From: Lentisphaeria bacterium
Lineage (GTDB): Bacteria > Verrucomicrobiota > Lentisphaeria > Victivallales > UBA1829
Assembly (NCBI GenBank): GCA_019408975.1
Contig: DXVA01000021.1
Location: forward strand, 1-25,017
DNA: 25,017 nt
Direction: 5' to 3'
The translations under genes were made by a program, and so were the position numbers. Shown in pieces: positions 16,686 through 24,098 of this stretch. Under the pieces are notes generated by a model. That model was not told the origin of the DNA, ran no database searches, and saw nothing but the letters and a program-made list of their open reading frames with translations. Positions within the stretch are counted from its first letter, which is position 1; the number at the start of each line of letters is the position of its first letter.

Positions 16686-19163
16686 TCAGAGATATTTTCC
16701 TGTAAGGCTCTGCGGTGCGTTCCTGATATTTTCCAATGTGCCGGCAGCGACGATTCTTCCTCCTTCGTCCCCGCCGCCGGGACCCATATCAATGATATAA
16801 TCGGCATTGCGGATCACATCCAGATCATGTTCGATCACAATTACTGTCGCACCGTTTCCGATGAGTTTGCGGAAGACTTCGAGCAGTGTCCGGACATCCA
16901 GAGGGTGCAGTCCGATGGTCGGTTCATCGAAAACGAAAACGGAGTCCGACTGTGTCCTGCCCATTTCGCTCGACAGTTTCAGGCGCTGGGCTTCTCCGCC
17001 GGAAAGGCTCGGAGTTTCTTCGCCGAGGGTCAGGTAGCCGAGCCCGAGATTCTGGAGAACCTTGAGTCTCTGGTGAACAACTTTCATATCCGCACATGCT
17101 TTCAGCGCGCTGTTAACGTCCATATCCATCAGTTCCGGCAGGGAGAAGGCATTTCCCGATCTGGGGGAATATTTGATTTCGGCTGCCTTCTTTGCATAGC
17201 GGGAGCCTTTGCAGTCCGGGCACGGGATTTCCACATCCGGCAGGAACTGCACATCCAGGCTGATTACCCCTGTCCCATCGCAGGCGGGACAGCGCAATTT
17301 CCCTGTATTGTAGGAAAAATCTCCGGCTTTGCATCCGCACTTTTTCGCGTCCGGTGTTTTTGCATAGATTTTGCGCAGTTCGTCATGGACGTTTGCATAG
17401 GTCGCCACCGTGGAGCGCACGTTGACGCCGATCGGCGTGGCGTCAATCAGCTTTACCTGTTTGATGCCTCCTGTTTCCACTGCCGCAACGTGTTCCGGCA
17501 GTTTTCCCCCGGCAATTGCGGCTTCCAGTCCGGGTATGAGGCTTTCCAGAACCAGCGTCGTCTTGCCCGAGCCGGAAACGCCGGTCACAACCGTCAGTTT
17601 TCCCTTCGGAATATCGACTTCAAGCGGTTTTACCGTATGAATTGCCGCCGTGGAAAGATGAATTTTCCCGCTGGAAAACATACCGGTTCCGGCTGAGGCA
17701 CTTTCAGGATTCACGGAGGTGCGCCCGAAGAGAAACGGGCGGATCATGGAATGGATGTTCTTTTCAATGTCGGCGATTGTGCCTTCGGCGATGACATGCC
17801 CGCCGCCGGCTCCGGCATCCGGGCCCATTTCGATAAGCCAGTCAACCACCGACAGAAGCTGCGTGTCATGATCGACCAGAACCACGGAATTGCCGTCGGA
17901 AACCAGATCGTGCATGACGCTGATCAGTCCTGCGATATTGGCTGGATGAAGCCCGATGGACGGTTCATCCAGGACATATAACACGCCGGTGGTCCGGTTG
18001 CGGACAGAACGGGCAAGCTGCATCCGCTGGCGTTCCCCGGTCGAGAGCGTGGCGGCGGCGCGGTCGAGAGCCAGATAACCGAGTCCCAGGTCCAGCAGAC
18101 GCTTCGCCGTTGTCTGGAAGGAGCCGCAGATGCTTTCCGCCATCGGGCGCATCTCTCCCGGCAGTGACGCCGGAACTCCGTCTACCCATTCGACAAGATT
18201 TGAAAGCGTCATTTTACAGGCTTCGGACAGCGGAATCCCGCGCACTTCCGGGTTTCTTGCCGGGGCGGACAAACGTGTTCCGCCGCAGTCCGGGCAGACA
18301 TCCTCCCGGAGAAATTTCGCAACACGTTTCATTCCCTGTTCGTCTTTGACCTTCGCCAGCGCATTTTCGACGGTGTAGACGGCATTGTAATAGGTAAAGT
18401 CCAGCTCTCCGGCGGTATCGGAGTTTTTCGCCTTATAGAAAATGTGCTTCTTCTCCGCCGGCCCGTTGTAAACGATATCCTTTTCTTTTTCCGTCAGTTC
18501 GGAAAACGGCACATCGGTACGGACTCCCATGGCGCGGCAGACGTCGGTCATCAGCGACCACATCAGCGAGTTCCACGGCGCCACGGCGCCCTCGTCTATG
18601 GAAAGCGACTCATCCGGAACAAGCGTTGCACGGTCAACCGCCCGCACAACGCCGGTTCCCTCGCAGGCAGGGCAGGCACCCCGGCTGTTGAACGCAAGTT
18701 CCTCGGCGGACGGCGCATAAAATTCCGCGCCGCATTCCGGGCAGACGAGTTCCCGTTCCGCGGCGACAGCCAGCGACGGTTCCAGATAATGGCCGTTGGG
18801 ACAGCGGTGATTCGCCAGTCTGGAAAACATCAGGCGGAGACTGTTCAGCAGTTCCGTGCCGGTGCCGAAAGTGCTGCGGATGCCGGGGACGCCCGGACGC
18901 TGATGCAGGGCAAGCGATGCCGGAACATACAGCACTTCATCCACCTGCGCCTTCGGAGCCTGTGTCATTCTGCGCCTTGTGTAGGTGGAAAGCGCGTCCA
19001 GATACCTTCTGGAGCCTTCCGCATACAGGACTCCGAGAGCGAGTGACGATTTGCCGGAACCGGATACTCCGGCAATGCCGACAATCTTATTCAGCGGAAT
19101 GTCCACGTCAATATTTTTCAGGTTGTGCACTCTCGCGCCGCGAACTTTAATTCTATCGACCAT
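16686..19163 (-). CDS. uvrA: Short UvrA-family excinuclease ABC ATPase (UvrA paralogue)
   Basis: 825 aa, ~100 residues shorter than canonical UvrA (~940). Two ABC cassettes are present: Walker A GVSGSGKSS (32-40) and GVSGSGKTT (528-536), signature motifs LSTGERQ and LSGGEAQ, Walker B LDEPSIGLHP and FDEPTIGLHP, and H-loops VDHD and IEHD. Zn-module cysteine pairs are CPECG...CPACEGTG, CPDCGGTRLS and CPACDGTG...CPDCKGSRY. UvrA loads UvrB onto damaged DNA; shortened paralogues often lack the UvrB-binding region and are linked to drug or DNA-adduct tolerance. The first signature has Thr in place of the first Gly of LSGGE. The start at 19163 is set by the N-terminal RIKVRGARVHNLKNI match, though no good ribosome-binding site precedes it. 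A candidate promoter lies at 19221-19249. Whether a canonical uvrA exists elsewhere cannot be known here. Confidence 0.9.
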   Translation of the reverse strand: MVDRIKVRGARVHNLKNIDVDIPLNKIVGIAGVSGSGKSSLALGVLYAEGSRRYLDALSTYTRRRMTQAPKAQVDEVLYVPASLALHQRPGVPGIRSTFGTGTELLNSLRLMFSRLANHRCPNGHYLEPSLAVAAERELVCPECGAEFYAPSAEELAFNSRGACPACEGTGVVRAVDRATLVPDESLSIDEGAVAPWNSLMWSLMTDVCRAMGVRTDVPFSELTEKEKDIVYNGPAEKKHIFYKAKNSDTAGELDFTYYNAVYTVENALAKVKDEQGMKRVAKFLREDVCPDCGGTRLSAPARNPEVRGIPLSEACKMTLSNLVEWVDGVPASLPGEMRPMAESICGSFQTTAKRLLDLGLGYLALDRAAATLSTGERQRMQLARSVRNRTTGVLYVLDEPSIGLHPANIAGLISVMHDLVSDGNSVVLVDHDTQLLSVVDWLIEMGPDAGAGGGHVIAEGTIADIEKNIHSMIRPFLFGRTSVNPESASAGTGMFSSGKIHLSTAAIHTVKPLEVDIPKGKLTVVTGVSGSGKTTLVLESLIPGLEAAIAGGKLPEHVAAVETGGIKQVKLIDATPIGVNVRSTVATYANVHDELRKIYAKTPDAKKCGCKAGDFSYNTGKLRCPACDGTGVISLDVQFLPDVEIPCPDCKGSRYAKKAAEIKYSPRSGNAFSLPELMDMDVNSALKACADMKVVHQRLKVLQNLGLGYLTLGEETPSLSGGEAQRLKLSSEMGRTQSDSVFVFDEPTIGLHPLDVRTLLEVFRKLIGNGATVIVIEHDLDVIRNADYIIDMGPGGGDEGGRIVAAGTLENIRNAPQSLTGKYL

Positions 19164-19220
19164 AAAACAACTGCACCGTTCTGTAAGTTATTTGATTTTT
19201 CTGCAATCCCAATGAGGCAT

Positions 19221-19249
19221 AACATAACACTGACCGTCCATTTTTTCAA
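19221..19249 (-). promoter_or_regulatory. Candidate promoter of the uvrA-like gene
   Basis: Reading on the - strand, TTGAAA (19249-19244), 17 nt, TATGTT (19226-19221), 57 bp before the ATG. Hexamers are close to sigma70 consensus. The rest of the 265-bp gap between this gene and the DUF454-prepilin gene holds only a small hairpin (CTGCA/TGCAG, 19303-19316) and no gene. Confidence 0.5.
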
Positions 19250-19428
19250 TAAGCCGGAACGGGAGTGCCATGCATTTCCGGGAGCTGATATCCTTCATGA
19301 AACTGCACAGATGCAGCAGATTCATAATGGCAGAATGTTCGAGGTGGATTCAAAGGTCTGCCGGACGAATTGTGGAACATTCAGCTCAAAATGCCGATCC
19401 CGGTTCTGCCGCCGGCGATGGCAGGGGA

Positions 19429-20478
19429 TTACGGGACGGCGGGGGCTGTTTCAGCGGTATCGGCACGCTGCCAGATGCTGTCACACACAGGAACTGTCGA
19501 AGAAGAAGCCGGCGTCGAGAGTGTGAAGCATTCATTGACTTGTGCAGTATTCTTCATTGAACCGACGTTTCCCTCGTTGTAGAGGATATTCACCTCGCGC
19601 AGGTTGTGCGGCATGAGCTTCAAACCGGAAGCGGAAAAACACGCGAAATCCATCAGGAGCGCTTTTCCCGCATTGCGGGAGGCTGATTTCTTCGGCTGAA
19701 ATGAGACATCCGTTTCCCTGTAAATATAGGCTGTCTGCACGACGTTTCCCGCGTTCCATTTTTCATGGACATATTCGGGAGTCCGTTCCGGATTGGCGGA
19801 GCATCCGAACAGCGCCGGTGTCAGGCTGTAATTCCCGACCAGTTTTCCCAGGGCAAACGGAATTCCGCCGTACATCCGGATGATCGGAATGCTGTAACCC
19901 TGATATCCGCTTCCCGAGATATTCGGTATCATGCCGGAACAGTCGTTTGCATAATATTCCAGCGCTATGCCGATCTGCCTCAGATTTGAGACGCAGGAGA
20001 TGCTTTTCACTGTGTCCCGCGCCCGTGCAATGACAGGCAGCAGCAAACCGGAAAGAATGGCAATGACGCCCAGAGAAATCAGCACCTCCAGCAACGTAAA
20101 CCGCTTCGGCGCATCCATGGTGCGTTTCAACAGAAGAAGATGCGCCGTCACGCAGATCCCGACTGCGGCAAGGATGCACCAGTACCAGATGTTTTTCCAC
20201 AGCAGCGATGAAATTCCGAGCGTGAACCACAGAAACAGCAGGCTGTTGAGGATGACCCGGCGCGGCACCCCGCATCCGGAGCGGTAATTTTCAAGATAGG
20301 CGTTCAGATACGGATTTGAGACCAGCCGGCGGTGAAAACGCGGTGAACTTTTACCGAAGCAGAACGCCGCCAGCAGAAGGAAGGGAGTCGTCGGCAGGAG
20401 CGGCAGGAACATTCCCAGCACGCCCGCGCCGACGGAAAGCCATCCGACTGCAAAATAAAACTGCCTGCGGATTTGCAT
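19429..20478 (-). CDS. Fusion protein: DUF454 (YbaN-like) membrane domain plus prepilin-type domain
   Basis: 349 aa in one uninterrupted frame. Residues 1-~120 match the DUF454/YbaN inner-membrane family (GWLSVGAGVLGMFLPLLPTTPF at 12-33, then FCFGKSSPRFHRRL), with ~3-4 hydrophobic segments; that family is normally a stand-alone protein of about this length. Residues 121-349 are a prepilin-like protein with its own leader: MDAPKRFTLLEVL, F127 at +1 and the +5 Glu E131, then a hydrophobic helix and SNLRQIG. No H-X9-DG motif is seen in the C-terminal part. An internal ATG (complement of 20116-20118) begins the prepilin part, but no ribosome-binding site precedes it. GGAG (complement of 20486-20489) lies 7 nt before the DUF454 start. 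It lies 15 bp after the catalase gene, so it is likely the last gene of that operon. A lost stop codon between two formerly separate genes is the simplest origin. Confidence 0.8.
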   Translation of the reverse strand: MQIRRQFYFAVGWLSVGAGVLGMFLPLLPTTPFLLLAAFCFGKSSPRFHRRLVSNPYLNAYLENYRSGCGVPRRVILNSLLFLWFTLGISSLLWKNIWYWCILAAVGICVTAHLLLLKRTMDAPKRFTLLEVLISLGVIAILSGLLLPVIARARDTVKSISCVSNLRQIGIALEYYANDCSGMIPNISGSGYQGYSIPIIRMYGGIPFALGKLVGNYSLTPALFGCSANPERTPEYVHEKWNAGNVVQTAYIYRETDVSFQPKKSASRNAGKALLMDFACFSASGLKLMPHNLREVNILYNEGNVGSMKNTAQVNECFTLSTPASSSTVPVCDSIWQRADTAETAPAVP

Positions 20479-20493
20479 GTTTTTTCTCCACTG

Positions 20494-21996
20494 TTATTTC
20501 AGCGTGGCGGAAACGAGTTCATCCTGCCTGAGTCCTGCAAGCTGTCTGACTCGTTCCGGGTCAATCCCTACCGCGCGTGCGACTCCGGTTCCATATTCCG
20601 GATCGGCTTTATGGAAGAGCGCGCACTGCCGGTAGCGCAGATGCTCTTTCGCATTTTTCAGGTGTCCGGCGATGTTTGAGATCAGATGTTCCCTGCCGGT
20701 TTTGTCGAGGACACGGCGGAAAAGTTCGCCTGCCTGAACGAAGTCGGCATCTTCCGCCGGGCGCATATGACGCTTTATGACTGCCTGAATTTCCATTGCC
20801 GGCGGTGCGAAAGCCGGATCGGGCGCAGGGCCGTTCTGCGTGTTCGGCCAGTAGTTCGGCGCACCGTCTGCGCGATGCTGGCTCATGCCGTCCCGCTGAT
20901 AGGTGTGCATGGGGCAGCGCGGCGCATTGACCGGAATCTGCTGGAAGTTTGCACCGAGGCGCCAGCGCTGTGCATCTGCGTAGGCGAAGAGGCGTCCCTG
21001 CAACAGTTTATCCGGCGAGGGGCCGACTCCGGGAATGAAATTGCCCGGCGAGAAGGCGAGTTGTTCCACTTCTGCAAAGTAATTTTTCGGATTGCGGTTC
21101 AGAACCATTTTCCCGACTTCCTGAAGCGGAAAATCCGAATGATACCAGACCTTCGTCACATCGAACGGATCGAATTTGTAGTTTGCCGCCTGTTCCGGCG
21201 TCATGATCTGGACGTAGAGAGTCCACGTGGGGTAATTTCCGCGTTCGATTGCCTCGTAGAGATCGCGTGTCGCATGATCCGGATCGGTCGCTGCGAGCTG
21301 TTCCGCCTCCTGAGCCGTGAGCGTGTGAAAACCGAGATCCGCTTTGAAGTGGTATTTCACCCAGACGTATCTGCCTTCTGCATTGTACCAGAGATAGGTA
21401 TGGCTGGAGAAACCGTCATTTTCCCGGTAGTTTCTCGGTGTCCCCCGGTCGGAGAACAGGATCGTGACCTGATGCAGGGATTCCGGTGTGAGCGAGAGAA
21501 AATCCCAGAACATATCGGCGTCGTGCAGATTGGTTTCCGGATTGCGTTTCTGCGTGTGGATGAAGTCCGGGAATTTGATAGCGTAATGAATAAAAAATAC
21601 GGGCGAATTGTTGCCGACGATATCGTAATTTCCGTCTTCCGTGTAAAACTTGACTGCGAAACCGCGCGGATCGCGGGCGGAGTCTGCCGAACCGCGTTCG
21701 CCGCCGACCGTTGAAAAACGGACAGCGAGCTCCGTTTCCTTTCCCGGCTTGCTGAACAGTTTTGCGCAGGTGTATCTGCTGACATCCTTTGTAACCTTGA
21801 AATATCCGAATGCTCCCGCGCCCTTTGCATGAACGACCCGCTCCGGAATCCGCTCCCGGTTGAAATGTGCGAGTTTTTCCACCAGATGCTGGTCCTGCAG
21901 AAGCGTATAACCGGATACGGCTCCCGTCGTGATGCTTGCCTGGTCGTTGTCAACAGGAACGCCGCCCGCTGTTGTCAGAGTCTGTTCTTTCTGCAT
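20494..21996 (-). CDS. katA: Monofunctional haem catalase (small-subunit, clade 3 type)
   Basis: 500 aa, typical of small-subunit catalases. It degrades hydrogen peroxide in the cytoplasm. Visible landmarks are the distal haem histidine H56 in RVVHAKG, the distal Asn in GNNSPVFF (N129/N130) and the proximal haem ligand Y339 in RLFAYADAQR, plus the catalase core RFSTVGGERGSAD. No residue essential for the family appears missing. A G-rich Shine-Dalgarno (complement of about 22007-22012) precedes the start. The gene follows the DUF4491 gene by 21 bp and is followed by the DUF454-prepilin fusion after 15 bp. In an otherwise probably anaerobic host it would provide oxidative-stress tolerance. Confidence 0.96.
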   Translation of the reverse strand: MQKEQTLTTAGGVPVDNDQASITTGAVSGYTLLQDQHLVEKLAHFNRERIPERVVHAKGAGAFGYFKVTKDVSRYTCAKLFSKPGKETELAVRFSTVGGERGSADSARDPRGFAVKFYTEDGNYDIVGNNSPVFFIHYAIKFPDFIHTQKRNPETNLHDADMFWDFLSLTPESLHQVTILFSDRGTPRNYRENDGFSSHTYLWYNAEGRYVWVKYHFKADLGFHTLTAQEAEQLAATDPDHATRDLYEAIERGNYPTWTLYVQIMTPEQAANYKFDPFDVTKVWYHSDFPLQEVGKMVLNRNPKNYFAEVEQLAFSPGNFIPGVGPSPDKLLQGRLFAYADAQRWRLGANFQQIPVNAPRCPMHTYQRDGMSQHRADGAPNYWPNTQNGPAPDPAFAPPAMEIQAVIKRHMRPAEDADFVQAGELFRRVLDKTGREHLISNIAGHLKNAKEHLRYRQCALFHKADPEYGTGVARAVGIDPERVRQLAGLRQDELVSATLK

Positions 21997-22017
21997 GATG
22001 AATCCCCCCTTGGTAAA

Positions 22018-22305
22018 TTATTTTTTATGAGACGGTCCCGCTGGGAACCAGCCTTTTTTCACGCGTGCGCGTTGCTCGAAGATTTCCAGAATGCTCCAGA
22101 AAAATGTGAATCCGAGTACTCCGAGCGTTGCGGAGATCAATACTGATTCTGCCAGGAGTGCGCCTCCCAGCGAAAGCAGTCCGCAGATCAGAAAAACCCA
22201 CCATAAGCTGACTCCGCAGTAGTACTCGCCTTTGATGACGACAGGATGAAATACTCCGATGATAATGAAACAGATCAACCCAATAGCGATTCCTTGCCAG
22301 TGCAT
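22018..22305 (-). CDS. DUF4491 family small membrane protein
   Basis: 95 aa from the ATG at 22305, preferred over the upstream ATG at 22344 because GGAGGGGGAAG lies just before it and because the product then starts like the family (MHWQGIAIGL). The protein has about three hydrophobic segments and the family-like GVFHPVVIKGEYY, WWVFL, EIFEQRARVKKGWFP pattern. DUF4491 proteins have no known function. It is the first gene of a likely operon with catalase; the upstream promoter reads through both. Confidence 0.85.
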   Translation of the reverse strand: MHWQGIAIGLICFIIIGVFHPVVIKGEYYCGVSLWWVFLICGLLSLGGALLAESVLISATLGVLGFTFFWSILEIFEQRARVKKGWFPAGPSHKK

Positions 22306-22335
22306 AAACTTCCCCCTCCCTGGTTTATACGAAAT

Positions 22336-22364
22336 AGAATACACGCATTTTACTGAAAATTCAA
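22336..22364 (-). promoter_or_regulatory. Candidate promoter of the DUF4491-catalase operon with a dyad
   Basis: On the - strand TTGAAT (22364-22359), 17 nt, TATTCT (22341-22336). The palindrome TTCAATTGAA (22360-22369) overlaps the -35 box and could be an operator. It does not match a full PerR or Fur box, so no peroxide sensor is assigned. Confidence 0.55.
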
Positions 22365-22369
22365 TTGAA

Positions 22370-22898
22370 AAATAAAAGATTTTTTATGAATTGATCCGAA
22401 AATGCAAATAATATCAGATGGTTTTGAATCTCAAGAAAAAGATAAAGAAATTCGTGCCGGATGTATCGGGAAATGGAAATAGCCGCTGACTTCATGGAGC
22501 GGTGGCTTTTACCGGGATGACGCCGGGTGGCAGTTCATTCAGAAATGGTTTGACCATGCAGGGCTTTCAGTCCGTGGACATTGATTTCTTTTTTTGCATC
22601 ACATGAAAAACGATCTTCCGGCTGGGGAAGGTGGGAACTTGCTCCGCGAGCCTGTGAACGACATATTGCAGGAAAAGGGATTCAACGGCATCTGTTGCGT
22701 GAGAATCGTAAATTGATGTCAGTTTTTTCGTTTTTTTTCTTGACTTACAGTTACTGTAAGGTATATCTTTTCCATGTCATGAAGAAAGTTCCCTCATGGC
22801 GATGGTTGAAGAAAACATTTCCGGGAGGCAGTAATTTGAAAAACGGAAAATACTGCCGCGGAAAGGTGAATCGGATCATAAACAGCAAGGAGGTCTTG
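22370..22898. other. Intergenic region with a possible gene remnant
   Basis: No intact gene is recognised in this ~530-bp stretch between the divergent catalase operon and the aldo/keto reductase. From 22483 to 22584 (+) one frame reads like a protein fragment (SGGFYRDDAGWQFIQKWF within it) but has stop codons on both sides and no start, so it may be a decayed gene end. A 37-codon frame at 22603-22716 (+) has no ribosome-binding site and no recognisable similarity. The MerR-type promoter dyad at 22740-22769 follows. Confidence 0.45.
22740..22769 (+). promoter_or_regulatory. MerR-type promoter/operator of the aldo/keto reductase gene
   Basis: TTGACT (22740-22745) overlaps a perfect 17-bp odd palindrome CTTACAGTTACTGTAAG (22744-22760, centre 22752), followed by TATATC (22762-22767) or TATCTT (22764-22769). 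A long dyad placed between -35 and -10 is the hallmark of MerR-family activators. Spacing to the -10 is 16 or 18 depending on the hexamer chosen, so the long-spacer rule (19-20) is not clearly met. A ~130-nt leader then precedes the gene start. Confidence 0.55.
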
Positions 22899-24032
22899 AT
22901 GAGTTATCTGGGTGAAAATATCAAAAAGCTGGGATTTGGCCTGATGCGTCTGCCGAAGAATGGCGATATGATCGATATTGAACAGGTCAAAATTATGGTG
23001 GACCGTTTTCTGGATGCCGGATTTACTTATTTTGATACGGCATGGGCATATTCCGGCAGCGAAGACGCCATCCGGCAGGCGTTGGTCGAACGTTACCCGA
23101 GAGACCGTTTCCAGCTGGCGACTAAAAATGCGGCATGGATCAACTGCAAAAACCGGGAAGACGCGATTGCGCAGTTCGATACCTCGCTGAAACAGACCGG
23201 CGCCGGTTATTTTGATTTTTACCTGCTCCATAATCTCGGCGAAAGCCGTACACATTTCTTTGATGATTTCGATTTGTGGAGTTTTGTGCAGGAAAAAAAG
23301 AAGCAGGGCTTGATCCGGCATGTGGGCTTTTCCTTTCATTCCACCCCGGAGGAACTGGAGGCGATCCTTGCGGCGCATCCGGAAATGGAATTTGTACAGC
23401 TTCAGGTCAATTATGCGGACTGGGAGGCGCCCGCAATTCAGTCCCGCGCCTGTTATGAGGTTGCAAGACGGCATGGCAAACCGGTAATCGTCATGGAACC
23501 GGTCAAGGGCGGTATGCTGGCGACTCCTCCGGAATCCGTTGCGTCGGTTTTTGAAAAAGCGTCGCCCGATGCGTCGCCGGCTTCCTGGTGCATCCGTTTT
23601 GCCGCGAGCCTTGAGGGAGTGATCACCGTACTGTCGGGAATGAGCAACTTGCAGCAGATGGACGACAATCTTTCCTATATGAAGAATTTCGTCCCTCTTT
23701 CGGAAGCGGAACAGGAGACCGTGCGCGAGGCGCAGGCTGCATTAAGCCGGATTCCCCTGATCCCCTGTACCAGTTGTGACTATTGTGCGAAAGTCTGTCC
23801 GAATGACATCGGCATTTCCGGCTCGTTTGCCGCCATGAACAATCTGACTCTCTACGGCAACAGGGAGGCGGCGACGTTTCAGGAACGCTGGCTGGTCGGC
23901 GGCCACGGGAGAAAACACGCGGTCGAGTGCATCAAATGCGGAAAATGCGAACAAGCCTGTCCGCAGCATATCAGGATTCGCGACCGTCTGGCTGAAGTCG
24001 CCGCCCGGTTCGATCAGGTGAAAGAAAGCTGA
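22899..24032 (+). CDS. Aldo/keto reductase with C-terminal 4Fe-4S ferredoxin-type motifs
   Basis: 377 aa. The start at 22899 is fixed by AAGGAGG (22887-22893, 5 nt upstream) and by the family-like beginning (MSYLGENIKKLGFGLMRLP); the frame stays open upstream to 22581 but that part shows no homology. The aldo/keto reductase catalytic tetrad is complete: D46, Y51, K76, H111. Two CxxCxxCxxxC iron-sulphur motifs follow, C290/C293/C296/C300 and C344/C347/C350/C354. Such proteins are common in anaerobes and probably reduce carbonyl substrates with electrons via the clusters; the substrate is unknown. The MerR-type dyad upstream suggests induction by reactive aldehydes, thiol stress or a metal. No MerR gene is nearby. 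Confidence 0.92.
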   Translation: MSYLGENIKKLGFGLMRLPKNGDMIDIEQVKIMVDRFLDAGFTYFDTAWAYSGSEDAIRQALVERYPRDRFQLATKNAAWINCKNREDAIAQFDTSLKQTGAGYFDFYLLHNLGESRTHFFDDFDLWSFVQEKKKQGLIRHVGFSFHSTPEELEAILAAHPEMEFVQLQVNYADWEAPAIQSRACYEVARRHGKPVIVMEPVKGGMLATPPESVASVFEKASPDASPASWCIRFAASLEGVITVLSGMSNLQQMDDNLSYMKNFVPLSEAEQETVREAQAALSRIPLIPCTSCDYCAKVCPNDIGISGSFAAMNNLTLYGNREAATFQERWLVGGHGRKHAVECIKCGKCEQACPQHIRIRDRLAEVAARFDQVKES

Positions 24033-24061
24033 ATGCCCGGACAGTGTCTTTGCGGAAAGGA

Positions 24062-24098
24062 AACTTTCTGGAGCATGAGAAAACAATCATGCAAAGTT
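24062..24098. terminator. Possible bidirectional hairpin between convergent genes
   Basis: AACTTT (24062-24067) and GCATGA (24073-24078) pair with TCATGC (24087-24092) and AAAGTT (24093-24098), giving a 12-bp stem with a 5-nt bulge and an 8-nt loop. It overlaps the last codons of the deaminase gene. No T-run is present, so the assignment is weak. Confidence 0.3.

Noticed and set aside
16551..17696. 381-codon open frame on the + strand
   Set aside because: It is antisense to the uvrA-like gene, whose Walker, signature and zinc motifs are unmistakable.
20686..21714. 342-codon open frame on the + strand
   Set aside because: It is antisense to catalase, which has all haem-pocket residues in the other frame.
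22306..22344. Longer start of the DUF4491 protein
   Set aside because: The extra residues are translated from the ribosome-binding site and -10 region; the ATG at 22305 fits the family and the strong Shine-Dalgarno.
22581..22898. N-terminal extension of the aldo/keto reductase
   Set aside because: It has no family similarity, contains the promoter dyad, and a strong ribosome-binding site precedes the internal ATG at 22899.
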